Assembly (NCBI GenBank): GCA_003615045.1
Contig: ML014367.1
Span: 1 to 21,463, forward strand
Reading direction: 5' to 3'
Source of the DNA: Caulochytrium protostelioides
Lineage: Eukaryota > Chytridiomycota > Caulochytriomycetes > Caulochytriales > Caulochytriaceae
Length of the DNA stretch: 21,463 bases
The first letter of the stretch is position 1. Every line of letters starts with the position of its first letter. The notes below the pieces were generated by a model. That model was given only the letters and a program-made list of their open reading frames with translations. It was not told the DNA's origin and searched no databases. Both the position numbers and the translations under genes were made by a program. Positions 1 to 8,324 of this stretch are shown one piece after another.

Positions 1-200
1 AACCAACGCGGCTCGGCCCCTGCCAGCTCACCCACGTGCTTCTCCGCGCTGCGATTGCCCGCCTGCTTCCCTCACCGATTTCTCGCCCTCGGTGCCGACC
101 ACGCGGCGGCGCCCTCTCTCCCGCGCGAGCCGCAGGCCGCGGCTCGATCGTGCCCCAACGTCCTCGCCGCTGCTCGGGCCGTCATCACGACTGACACGCT

Positions 201-362
201 ATGACGTGGCGCCATGCGGCTCAAGATGTGGCGCCATGGGGCGCTCCTAGCCGTCCTTGCGCTGCTCGGACCCCGCTCAGGCCCGCTCATGGGAGCATAC
301 GGCGAGGTGGCCAGCGATGCCCGCGCTGCCAGCAAGGAGCTCCATGCCTTAATGCTTCATGA
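201..362 (+). other. overlapping upstream ORF (53 codons)
   Basis: An ATG at 201 opens a 53-codon frame that ends in TGA at 360-362. It overlaps the start of the following secreted-protein gene (ATG 214) out of frame. The ATG at 201 has G at -3 and A at +4. It lies in a 10-bp direct duplication: TGGCGCCATG occurs at 207-216 and again around 228-237. If the transcript starts upstream of 201, ribosomes must skip this ATG to make the larger protein. If it starts between 201 and 214, the ATG is irrelevant. The peptide resembles nothing known and is probably not functional as a protein. Confidence 0.3.
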
Positions 363-2907
363 CACCCGTGGCCTTGACCGCGGCGAGGCCCAGCCGCTGA
401 TGCAGCCCATGGCGACGTCGCCAGGATCCCATCACGGTGGCGACACAACCACAATCGCCGATGCTGACCCTGGCGCCATCGCAGCGCGGCACCAGCCGCA
501 ACTCCATGCTGTGCACGAGCAACTTGCCAAGGGCGTGCGTCAATCGCAGTCATTACAACAAGCGGTGCTGCGTTTGCAGACCGAGACGAATCCCCGGACC
601 GGCCGGGCATACTGGACGGGCGCGCAGGCGGACGCGTATGTGGCCGCAATCGACAGCAGCGTCTCGCAGCATCTCTGCCAAATCATTGGAACGCATGCCG
701 AGCACATGGCGGCAGGGGGGGTGAACCCGGTGGCTTTGCTGAATGCCGAGGTGCGGGAGGTGTACAGCCAGCAGGCGACAGTGCACCTGAGCCACGCGGC
801 ATCGGAGCACCTCGCCTCGGCTCTCCAGAAGGACCCTGCCTTTGCCAACGACGCAGCGGCCCAAGCGCTATTGAGGACCAGCACGGCGGCGAGTACGGCG
901 GCAAGCACGGCGCCGCTTGCGGCACCAGGCATCTCGCTGGCGCGCCAGCTGCGTCTCGCCGTGGCGACTGCCATGATCGCCAGCCTGCATGTCTACGCAC
1001 CCATCACCCCGGAGCTGGCCACTAAGATGGCGTTGGCAACCGCCGTGGCCCCACCGACAGCGTCCCCTCCGCTGGCTTCCACATTTTCTGCCCACCAGGC
1101 TCGTCATGGCGTGCATCTCGAACGTCGTGGCGTTTTCGATGACATTCTGCACGGTGTTAAACGACGGACGGCTGCACAAGTTCCGGGTGGATGGCCTAAC
1201 CAGGAGCACTCAGGTCCTCTCGCTGCGGTCGGCGATGCTTCGGCACTCCCCGGCTCGTCTATCGTTCCCGACGAGTTGCTGAATCGATACCAGAGGTTGT
1301 TCGGAGTTTCTTCTCATCCTTCTGACCATGCCCATGAAGGGCACTCCGTGGGGGTGGACGTGTCGACTGGGAGGAAGACTACGTCCACGCCAATTACAGC
1401 GGCAGGCTCAGCATTATATGAAGGGGGGGTGATCAGCACGGTCAATACTGCTGGACCTGATGTTGCGGCATTTGGGTCTAAAGCGGTTGAAGAGATGAGG
1501 ATTCCTGTTATAACACGATCAACTGCACACTCGCTTTCCAAATGGTTTGCGGCGATGCAAAGAGTCCCAACACCCAAGTCATCTTCTGCAACGACGGCTG
1601 CCGACTGGCTGAATGAAATACTCATCACAACACCCGGGAACGTGCCGAAGCCGTCGATTGACGATCTTGCAGTGTATTTGGTCGAGACGGACTATTCTAT
1701 TGCAGGAAAAAAGTCGTGTCTTGAAAAGCTTGAGAAACAGTTTCCTCCAGCGCAGGCGCTGGAGTCGGAACTACGTCGTAAACTTTTTGACGAATTCAAA
1801 GAGAAGATTCAAGCTGAAATCGGTCTTCTGAAATCTGAATTGCCCCTTGCCATATCTGATCTTCGGTCGAACCTTGAACGTTTCTCCCAGGACAAAGCCA
1901 CGCTGGTTCAGCAAAAGGAAATCATTACGCTCTCCCACCCGGGACATCACACCGGTATACCACCCGGCATCACCCCGAGATTAATCATTGAGCATGCTCC
2001 CATGCTTATGGATCACCTTGAATTCGGCTTAAATCTCGTACGTGAGCGCGAGTTGTTTCGAAAAGGAGTCATACACAATGGCGTGATTGACTGGCTCGCA
2101 GACATACTGTATGTCTCCACCCAGGAAAACATACTCCATCCCGAATGGAATCTTAAGCTACCCAAAGAGCTCACCGAATATTTCTTTGATAAGAAGCTGG
2201 ATCATATTCGGTGCGTCGTCAGCAACATCTTTCTTGATGCGGAGCTGCTTGTCAAGTCTGCATCGACGTACGGCATTAAACCGGAACTCAAAAATATCTA
2301 CGACGGCCTGCGAGAGAGGATGATGACAATTCTCGAAGCCCAAGTAACTGCGCTGCCTACAAGCCTCCAACTATTGGAACTTCATTTGAAGCACTGCGAG
2401 GAAGTTGCAAATGAGGAGTGGGTATCGCATCCGTTCCCTCCCCCTTCGAAAAGAATCGAGGCCCATACTACAGAGATAAACGGACCTCGCAGAGATGCCC
2501 CCGGAAATAACTCTGGCCTGATCGAGCCTCCACCGGCAGCCCCCGGTCCCGACGCAGATGCGGTGAAGACTGGTCATCCTGCGGCAGAACCTGCCACCGG
2601 ACGTTCGAAGCCGCATAAATCTGGAAACGCGAGGCCCGCTGGAGCCCCCGGCGTCACGAAGTATGCTACCGCGGACAGCGCAGCCGTGGCGCGGACCGCC
2701 GTCAGCGATTTAGCAGAGGACAAGGCGGTGTGGTCGCTCAAGGGCATCTGCATCGTCGCCGGCGTAGCGCTCGTGCTCGTCGCGATCGTGCTGCTATACG
2801 TCCATGCTCATGCGGTGCCATCCTCGACGCGACAAGTCCATCAGCACCCTAGCCCCCCGTCGGTCGCACGGGACAAGCACCGTCTCCGTCGTCGGAACAT
2901 GCGGTAA
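214..2907 (+). CDS. unrecognised secreted / type I membrane protein, 897 aa
   Basis: I do not recognise this protein. An apparent signal peptide covers residues 1 to about 28 (basic n-region MRLKMWRHG, hydrophobic core ALLAVLALLG). One strong transmembrane segment lies at about 844-868, followed by a basic tail ending in RLRRRNMR, so the predicted topology is type I with an outside N-terminus and a short cytoplasmic tail. Residues 50-480 are rich in Ala, Ser, Thr and His. Residues about 481-570 and 593-735 look helical, charged and partly coiled-coil-like. About 740-840 is a Pro/Gly/Ala-rich stalk before the membrane. Base composition shifts inside the gene: 1741-1800 is 29/60 G+C and 1801-1860 is 25/60, against 70-85% in neighbouring genes. 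ATG 214 was chosen; ATG 226 (A at -3) is an alternative that keeps the signal peptide. A surface or secreted lineage-specific protein is likely; function unknown. Confidence 0.7.
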   Translation: MRLKMWRHGALLAVLALLGPRSGPLMGAYGEVASDARAASKELHALMLHDTRGLDRGEAQPLMQPMATSPGSHHGGDTTTIADADPGAIAARHQPQLHAVHEQLAKGVRQSQSLQQAVLRLQTETNPRTGRAYWTGAQADAYVAAIDSSVSQHLCQIIGTHAEHMAAGGVNPVALLNAEVREVYSQQATVHLSHAASEHLASALQKDPAFANDAAAQALLRTSTAASTAASTAPLAAPGISLARQLRLAVATAMIASLHVYAPITPELATKMALATAVAPPTASPPLASTFSAHQARHGVHLERRGVFDDILHGVKRRTAAQVPGGWPNQEHSGPLAAVGDASALPGSSIVPDELLNRYQRLFGVSSHPSDHAHEGHSVGVDVSTGRKTTSTPITAAGSALYEGGVISTVNTAGPDVAAFGSKAVEEMRIPVITRSTAHSLSKWFAAMQRVPTPKSSSATTAADWLNEILITTPGNVPKPSIDDLAVYLVETDYSIAGKKSCLEKLEKQFPPAQALESELRRKLFDEFKEKIQAEIGLLKSELPLAISDLRSNLERFSQDKATLVQQKEIITLSHPGHHTGIPPGITPRLIIEHAPMLMDHLEFGLNLVRERELFRKGVIHNGVIDWLADILYVSTQENILHPEWNLKLPKELTEYFFDKKLDHIRCVVSNIFLDAELLVKSASTYGIKPELKNIYDGLRERMMTILEAQVTALPTSLQLLELHLKHCEEVANEEWVSHPFPPPSKRIEAHTTEINGPRRDAPGNNSGLIEPPPAAPGPDADAVKTGHPAAEPATGRSKPHKSGNARPAGAPGVTKYATADSAAVARTAVSDLAEDKAVWSLKGICIVAGVALVLVAIVLLYVHAHAVPSSTRQVHQHPSPPSVARDKHRLRRRNMR

Positions 2908-3634
2908 ATCCATCTCTCCTTCTCTCGCAGTCTCCTTCATATAAGAGCGATCAATAATCGACGCCAACCTTCGTCAGTCGCCTCCGGCCAAGCAGGGATC
3001 GGCGGCCCGTGGACATTCTGCTTGGGCGAGTAGGAACGGCTGTTCGCCGGATGGGGCCTCTTCGTTCTGCATCTCCATCCCGCAGGGTGTCGAACCGCTT
3101 CGGGAGGGCGGGCGCCCTTGGGAAAGGAAAGGGGGCGGACCGACGGACTTCTTCGAGCCGACCGCCGTCTGGATGGCGGGGCCGAGAGTCCACCGCCTTG
3201 CTGCGATCCGCACATTCTCCAATCACGATTCTTTGACGTTTCCCGCGCGTCGCCGCCGGCTGGCTTCTGGCGGCCCATACCGCTGCGATCACTCATCGCG
3301 CATAGACCATCCCTCATCCCCTATGCCGCAACGCTGATCGCGCGTCACCTTTCACGCGTCGCTGATTGCGCCTCGCGTGCTGCCCCCCATTCTCCTTTTT
3401 GCTGGCTCGCCGCTCTTCATTGTAGCGGTAGCGATCCCGCGCACGGTGCGAAGGACACCTCGTGCCGAGGCTGTGAACAGCTTCCGACGGGGAAGCCTGT
3501 TCTGGTTCGCGAACACTCGCCGCGTCGGCCACGCCGAAGTGACGAAGTGACGAAGTGACGCCGCGGCCGCCCTGCCCGTGCGCGAGCGAGCGACTCCCGG
3601 GGCCGCGCCCGGGCGGACGGCCGCGGCCGCCGTC
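2908..3634. other. intergenic region, no gene seen
   Basis: This separates the orphan membrane-protein gene from GUP1. The first 60 bases are AT-richer (ATATAAG near 2940, AATAATC near 2953) and probably hold the 3' end of the upstream transcript. A CCAAT sequence on the + strand at 3219-3223 could belong to the GUP1 promoter, which is weak evidence. Several open frames of 75-230 codons cross the region on both strands. They lack recognisable motifs and have the Arg/Pro/Ala composition expected from random GC-rich DNA. Confidence 0.5.
3535..3558 (+). repeat. 8-bp tandem repeat (CGAAGTGA) x3
   Basis: Three perfect copies of CGAAGTGA lie head to tail about 75 bp upstream of the GUP1 ATG. The unit length is not a multiple of three, which fits non-coding 5' leader or promoter DNA. 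Confidence 0.85.
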
Positions 3635-5959
3635 ATGGAGCCTCCACGTACCTCCGCCCGCGCGGTTCCCGGTCACGCGGCGGCAACCGCCGCCGTGGCT
3701 CGCGCGCTCTCGCCGCCGTCGTCGCCGCGCCCCCCTGGGATCCGGTCCTGGGGGGATGAGCAGGCGATCGAGATGGTGCTTCGTGGCCATGGGGATCTGC
3801 GCGGCGTCGGGGCTACGGAAAACGGGGTCTTCGGCGACCGCTCGGCCTCGGCGGCGACGGCGGCAGCGCCGGCGACAATGGCCGCGCGGACCAGAGGCAC
3901 AGCATGGGTCGACCCGGCGCCGCCGCGGTGGAAAACGCCCGAGTTCCTGGCCTATCTCAGCATCGTCGCCGTCGCCCTGGGCTACATGTGCTACGCCACA
4001 TACCATCTAAGCCGTCCGCAGCGTGGGGCGCCGTTCGTGCGAGCCTTGTCGCCGGGATGGCTCTTCGGCGGCCGGCTGGACAACAGCGACCCGCAGTACC
4101 GAAGCTTCCGCAATAACATCCCTCTCTTAGTGCCCGTGGCGTGCGTTTACGCATTGGTCTCTCGTGGGTTAGTGCAACGGAGCTCCCCGCGCCGACCAGC
4201 GACGGCCCCGTCCGCGGTGTCGCGCCGCCGCGATGGCTACGCGCCGCTCGATGCCGCCACCGTCAACACCGACACCGGTGTTGACTTCCCGGCGCTGACC
4301 GCGGCGCTGACCGCATCGCCCTCACCGCTGTCGCTATCCTCGCCGCCGCCTCTATCACGGCGCAATCGCCTGCGGAAAGCCTTCTCGCTGATGTTTTCGC
4401 TAGGGTTTCTCACTGTTTTCCACGGCGCCAGCGTCCTCAAAATTGTGGTGCTGATCACACTGAACTTCGCGGTGGTCCGGTCGCTGCGATACTCGCGCGC
4501 GAGCGTCGCGTTCGCATGGCTGTATGGAATCGGCATGTTGTATGCGAACCACCATTTTCAGGGGTATCCCTTTGGCGCCCTCGCGGCGCCCCTCGCGTTT
4601 CTTGACGCGCCACCCTTCACCGGCATCACGGGGCGGTGGTGGAATTTCTTTAACTTCACCATGCTGCGCATGATTTCGTTTACCATGGACGCGCAATGGA
4701 CTCTGTCGCGCCACAGCCGTGCGCGACCGCCTTCGTCGGCAGCGGCAACCAGTCGCAGCCTTGTTGAAAAGCATGTGGCCACGTGCGAGGCGTGTGGGCT
4801 GCAGAATGTCTTACTGCGCCAGCGTGAGTCACGAAGCCATGGTGCCGGTGCCGGTACCGATGCTGGTGCCGATCTCGATGCCGATGCGAATGTCGATCTC
4901 GATGCCAATGCCTGGGCCGATGCTGGTGCAGATGTCGATGCTTTCGACCGGCTGCTTTGCCAGAAGGCGCGCTCCGAAGGTGTCGGCATGACTCATGAGG
5001 ACTACACACTGGTCGCGTATCTGGCTTACCTGCTCTATGTTCCGCTGTACCTGGCCGGTCCGATCATCAGCTTCAACGATTGGTATCTCCAAATGAGCCG
5101 GCGTCGCTGTGAAGCCTCGGCCATGGCTAAAGTCAAGGCCGATGACGACGCCATGGGCTGGCGTGGAATTCTGGTCTACGCGGCGCGCTGGCTTGGCTGC
5201 GTGCTGTTGCAGGAAGCGATGCTGCATGCCTTCTATGTCGTGGCCATCTCGCGCGCGAAGGCCTGGGGCGGCATGTCGCCGTTCCAGGTCGCGATGGTGA
5301 GCTATTTCAATCTAAAGCTCATCTGGATGAAGCTGCTGATTATCTGGCGTTTTTTCCGTCTCTGGGCTCTCATGGACGGCGTACTGACCGTCGAGAACAT
5401 GGACCGCTGTATGAGCAACAACTACTCGGCGCTCGGATTCTGGCGCCACTGGCACCGCAGCTACAACCGCTGGCTCGTGCGCTACATGTATGTGCCGCTG
5501 GGTGGCCGCCGCTACAGTATTGCGAGCCGCTTTCTGGTGTTCACCTTTGTTGCCGTGTGGCACGACGTGGACCCGCGGCTACTCGCCTGGGGCTGGCTCG
5601 TCGCGCTGCTGATCCTACCGGAGGTCGTCGCCTCCGCTGTCTTCCGTGGCGATCATTGGCAACGCTGGCCACCCTTCCGGCACCTCTGCGCCGTCGGTGC
5701 CGTCTTCAACATCCTGCTCATGATGACCGCGAACCTCGTGGGCTTTGCCGTTGGCATTGACGGCATGCTCAGTATCTATGCGCGCATCTTCCAGCCCGCC
5801 GGCCTGGTCTTTCTCGCCACGACCGCCGTGGCCCTCTTTGCCGCCTCGCAGATCATGTTCGAACTCGAACGTGGCCGCCAGCTTCGCGCGATGCGCGCTG
5901 AGCGGCGCCAACGCCACGGACGGCTCCCGGCCGACCCTGACCCGGGTTCTGATCCGTAG
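3635..5959 (+). CDS. GUP1: GUP1-like MBOAT O-acyltransferase (GPI-anchor remodelling), 774 aa
   Basis: A polytopic membrane-bound O-acyltransferase of the Gup1 family. In yeast, Gup1 works in the ER, putting a very long acyl chain on the GPI anchor; it was first linked to glycerol uptake. Visible hallmarks: W-x-T-x-E-F before the first membrane segment (from residue 99), GWLFGGRLDNSD-x-QYRSFR (about 140-160), the loop NNYSALGFWRHWHRSYNRW (from about 594), and the MBOAT catalytic His in VWHDV (His643), with hydrophobic segments throughout. It is longer than yeast Gup1 (about 560 aa) because of an Ala/Pro-rich N-terminus of about 95 residues and low-complexity loops near 180-245 and 365-445. 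The second loop carries an Asp-Ala dipeptide repeat (about 403-438). The frame extends upstream to a GTG at 3578; ATG 3635 (GTCATGG, good context) is the first ATG. ATG 3773 or 3878 would also keep the domain. Confidence 0.93.
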   Translation: MEPPRTSARAVPGHAAATAAVARALSPPSSPRPPGIRSWGDEQAIEMVLRGHGDLRGVGATENGVFGDRSASAATAAAPATMAARTRGTAWVDPAPPRWKTPEFLAYLSIVAVALGYMCYATYHLSRPQRGAPFVRALSPGWLFGGRLDNSDPQYRSFRNNIPLLVPVACVYALVSRGLVQRSSPRRPATAPSAVSRRRDGYAPLDAATVNTDTGVDFPALTAALTASPSPLSLSSPPPLSRRNRLRKAFSLMFSLGFLTVFHGASVLKIVVLITLNFAVVRSLRYSRASVAFAWLYGIGMLYANHHFQGYPFGALAAPLAFLDAPPFTGITGRWWNFFNFTMLRMISFTMDAQWTLSRHSRARPPSSAAATSRSLVEKHVATCEACGLQNVLLRQRESRSHGAGAGTDAGADLDADANVDLDANAWADAGADVDAFDRLLCQKARSEGVGMTHEDYTLVAYLAYLLYVPLYLAGPIISFNDWYLQMSRRRCEASAMAKVKADDDAMGWRGILVYAARWLGCVLLQEAMLHAFYVVAISRAKAWGGMSPFQVAMVSYFNLKLIWMKLLIIWRFFRLWALMDGVLTVENMDRCMSNNYSALGFWRHWHRSYNRWLVRYMYVPLGGRRYSIASRFLVFTFVAVWHDVDPRLLAWGWLVALLILPEVVASAVFRGDHWQRWPPFRHLCAVGAVFNILLMMTANLVGFAVGIDGMLSIYARIFQPAGLVFLATTAVALFAASQIMFELERGRQLRAMRAERRQRHGRLPADPDPGSDP
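4842..4945 (+). repeat. degenerate hexanucleotide repeat inside GUP1
   Basis: A run of variants of GATGCC, GATGTC and GGTGCC, in phase with the codons. It gives an alternating Gly/Ala-Asp dipeptide tract in a loop between membrane segments of GUP1. It is almost certainly an expanded microsatellite that has drifted. Confidence 0.8.
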
Positions 5960-6145
5960 CCGCGCTTGTCGAGGGGCGCCGACCTCCGACGTGAGTCGAC
6001 CCCCCATGCTGGGGGACGTGTGGCTTCGTGATGAGGGGTGGGTGGCTTTGCAAACGAGGATGGACCCCTTTCTTGGTGTGTGGCGTTGAACCAATGTGGC
6101 GTTGTCTCGGATCGCGTCGTGTACGGCCAACCCTTGCGAGCGGGC

Positions 6146-6190
6146 TGAGCTGAGCTGAGCTGCGCTGCGCTGCGCTGCGCTGCGCTGCGC
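6146..6190 (+). repeat. pentanucleotide array (TGAGC)x3 (TGCGC)x6
   Basis: Three copies of TGAGC (6146-6160) run directly into six copies of TGCGC (6161-6190), followed by TCAGCGC. GCTGAGC at the left edge is complementary to GCTCAGC at the right edge, and the GCGC core is self-complementary, so the tract could fold into a long hairpin. Confidence 0.9.
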
Positions 6191-6281
6191 TCAGCGCGTG
6201 GCCCCTTGCCGCGTGGTCGGGTGACAGAAGGCGACATAAACAATCTAAGACGAGGCCTCCGCGTCTTGACGAGGTATGAAG

Positions 6282-6301
6282 TTTTCTTTTCTTTTCTTTT
6301 T
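6282..6301 (+). promoter_or_regulatory. pyrimidine tract upstream of CWC27
   Basis: A T/C-only run with repeated TTTTC units about 200 bp before the CWC27 ATG. Such tracts are common near fungal transcription starts. A 3' splice-site tract of a 5'-UTR intron is the alternative. No mapped start supports either. Confidence 0.35.
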
Positions 6302-6503
6302 GTCGCTCCGAGGCTGTGGCCGTCGCTGACGCCCATCACGGTCCCACATCGCCGCTGCCTTGGTCGCCTTCGTTTCGGGCCCTGTCTCAGCGCATCAGCA
6401 CCCTTCCTCCGCCGAGTCGATCGAAACTCCGACCCGTCCGGGGAGCGAACTTCAGAGCGCTGCCTGCCCGCCGACGCAGGCGCAGGCGCAGGCACACGCC
6501 GCA

Positions 6504-8093
6504 ATGTCGCACGCGTACACGAATGAGCCACCGACCCACGGCAAGGTGCTGCTCGCCACCAACTACGGCGATCTGGAAATCGAGCTGTGGCCCAAGGAAG
6601 CGCCGCGGGCCGTGCGCAACTTTGTTCAGCTCTGCCTGGAGGGCTACTATGACGGGACGCGCTTCCACCGCATTGTGCCGGGCGCCTTCGTCCAAGGCGG
6701 CGACCCGACCGGCACCGGCACGGGCGGCGAATCGATCTACGGCCGGCCGTTCGCGCTCGAGTGCCACCCTCGGCTCCGCTTCGAGCGGCGCGGCCGCGTT
6801 GCCATGGCCCATCATGGCGACCCGGACGCCAACACCTCCCAGTTCTTCATGACGCTCGACAAGCAGCCGGAGCTCGACCAGACGCATACCCTGTTCGGCA
6901 AGGTCGTCGGGGACACGCTGTACAACCTCGCCGCCATTGGGCAGCTCGAGCGCGCGCCCGGCTCGGAGGCGCCGCTGTATCCCGTGGTGGTCCGCGCCGC
7001 CACCGTGCTTGCCAACCCGTTTCCCGAGATCGTTCCCCGGACCACCGCTGCGCAGCGCCGCGAGCTTGCGGCCGCGGCGCAGGCCGCGCAGGCCGCCCAC
7101 GACCGCGGGGTCCTCCGTGCCGGCGCCGCCAAGCGGCACAACCCACATCTCCTATCCTTTGGCGGCGACGGCGACGGCGGCGATGACGGCGGCGGCGACG
7201 GTGATCAAGACGACGGCGGGGACCCGTCGCCCGCGGCTGTTGCGAACAAGAAGTCACGCACGCATGCTGTGGCGACGTCGGCGTCGACGACGGCCTCGGC
7301 CTCGGCGGCGGCACCACGTTCCCGCGGCAAGGCCGACGCGCCGCCGTCGGACCCGCCGGCGCCCCCCGGCGCGGCGACCGCACGGCGTTTGGTCGATACG
7401 CACGCCTCCGCGCACGGCGTGACGCCGGGCAGACTCGACGCCGTGCGCTCTCCAGCGCCCCCCGGCGCCGACCCGGACGCCGTGCAAGCCCAGATCCGCG
7501 CGTTAGAGGCGCGGCTACTGGGACGTTCCGCGCCGTCCGCGCCGTCCGCGCCGTCGGCGTCGGCGTCGGCGTCGCAACCGGCACGTGCTTCCAAGACGGC
7601 GGCCGGCGGCGATGCGGATGCGGACGAGTCGCTGAGCCCGATCGACCGGTACCGCCAGGCCCTGGAAGCCGAGGGCCGCGTGCGAACGGCCACGGCGCGT
7701 CGAGCGCCGCACGTCCATCAGACCGTGGAAGCGCGTCTCGCCGCGTTCCGGGAGCGCCTCGCGTCGGCGTCGGCGGTGGCCAGCGGCGCGCCGCAGCCGA
7801 GCGGCCGCGACAGCACCCGCACCAGCAGCGGCGGGGGCGACGACCCTGCGCCGTCGGTATGCCGGCTGCACCACGTGGCGGCGTGCGGCTCGTGCGGCCG
7901 CGCGGGCGGCGGGCCGCCCGACGCCAATGACCCTGCGTGGCTGAGCCACCGCTTTATCGCGGGCCGGCGCGGCGACCGTGACGGCGACCGCGACGCGTAT
8001 GACCCCTCGGTCGATGACTACGTGGTCGTGGACCCGCGGCGGGCCTCGACGGCGACGGCGACAGCACGGCCGTTGGAGCGCGGGCCTGCGTGA
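6504..8093 (+). CDS. CWC27: CWC27-type spliceosomal cyclophilin, 529 aa
   Basis: Peptidyl-prolyl isomerase-like protein of the activated spliceosome. Residues about 9-175 form the cyclophilin domain with family-specific strings: NEPPTHGKVLL, the block GDLEIELWPKEAP through RNFVQLCLEGYYD, QGGDPTGTG and GGESIYG. The start at ATG 6504 gives MSHAYTNEPPTHG, matching the usual CWC27 N-terminus; the frame upstream opens only from a TTG. Active-site positions deviate from cyclophilin A: Ala61 sits where Phe60 is expected (Phe is shifted one place to 62), and Glu replaces the cyclosporin-contact Trp121, the latter being normal for CWC27. Isomerase activity is therefore doubtful. The middle (about 215-440) is Gly/Asp-, Ala- and Ser-rich and disordered. 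The C-terminus keeps C-x2-H-x4-C-x2-C (Cys453, His456, Cys461, Cys464), then PAWLSHRF and DDYVVVDPRR, as I recall for fungal homologues. It is convergent with TAN1. Confidence 0.95.
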   Translation: MSHAYTNEPPTHGKVLLATNYGDLEIELWPKEAPRAVRNFVQLCLEGYYDGTRFHRIVPGAFVQGGDPTGTGTGGESIYGRPFALECHPRLRFERRGRVAMAHHGDPDANTSQFFMTLDKQPELDQTHTLFGKVVGDTLYNLAAIGQLERAPGSEAPLYPVVVRAATVLANPFPEIVPRTTAAQRRELAAAAQAAQAAHDRGVLRAGAAKRHNPHLLSFGGDGDGGDDGGGDGDQDDGGDPSPAAVANKKSRTHAVATSASTTASASAAAPRSRGKADAPPSDPPAPPGAATARRLVDTHASAHGVTPGRLDAVRSPAPPGADPDAVQAQIRALEARLLGRSAPSAPSAPSASASASQPARASKTAAGGDADADESLSPIDRYRQALEAEGRVRTATARRAPHVHQTVEARLAAFRERLASASAVASGAPQPSGRDSTRTSSGGGDDPAPSVCRLHHVAACGSCGRAGGGPPDANDPAWLSHRFIAGRRGDRDGDRDAYDPSVDDYVVVDPRRASTATATARPLERGPA

Positions 8094-8324
8094 GGACCCG
8101 CGCGCGCCCCGGCAGGGCGCCCGGACCGCCACCGCCCACGGGGCCGGGACCCCGGCCATGACCATGGCCGCCATCGCGAGCGTGACCGCTGACACGCTGA
8201 AGAGCTGTATAGAGAGGGATGGACGGACGTCGGTGAGCCTGTGACGTTGAATGTTACATCAAATGGGAAATCGAAGGGTCGATCCGAGGCTCCCATCGAA
8301 TCCAGCGGTTGAAGTCGAGGGGCG
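8094..8324. terminator. convergent 3' ends of CWC27 and TAN1
   Basis: A 231-bp gap between two genes pointing at each other. It has no open frame of note. An AT-richer patch around 8245-8275 is the likeliest place for cleavage and polyadenylation of one or both transcripts. No canonical AATAAA was seen. Confidence 0.4.

Larger units (their letters stand above)
5960..6503. other. intergenic region GUP1-CWC27, no gene seen
   Basis: Contains the 3' flank of GUP1 and the 5' flank of CWC27, which are on the same strand. It holds a pentanucleotide array at 6146-6190 and a pyrimidine tract at 6282-6301. The CWC27 frame is open upstream to 6360 but only from a TTG, and those codons resemble nothing in CWC27 proteins, so I treat them as 5' leader. 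Confidence 0.55.

Noticed and set aside
3578-3634. Upstream extension of GUP1 from GTG, and similar GTG/TTG extensions of CWC27 (6360), COG4 (10179) and homocitrate synthase exon 1 (19842)
   Set aside because: Nuclear eukaryotic genes rarely start at GTG or TTG, and the first in-frame ATG gives the expected family N-terminus, most clearly for CWC27.
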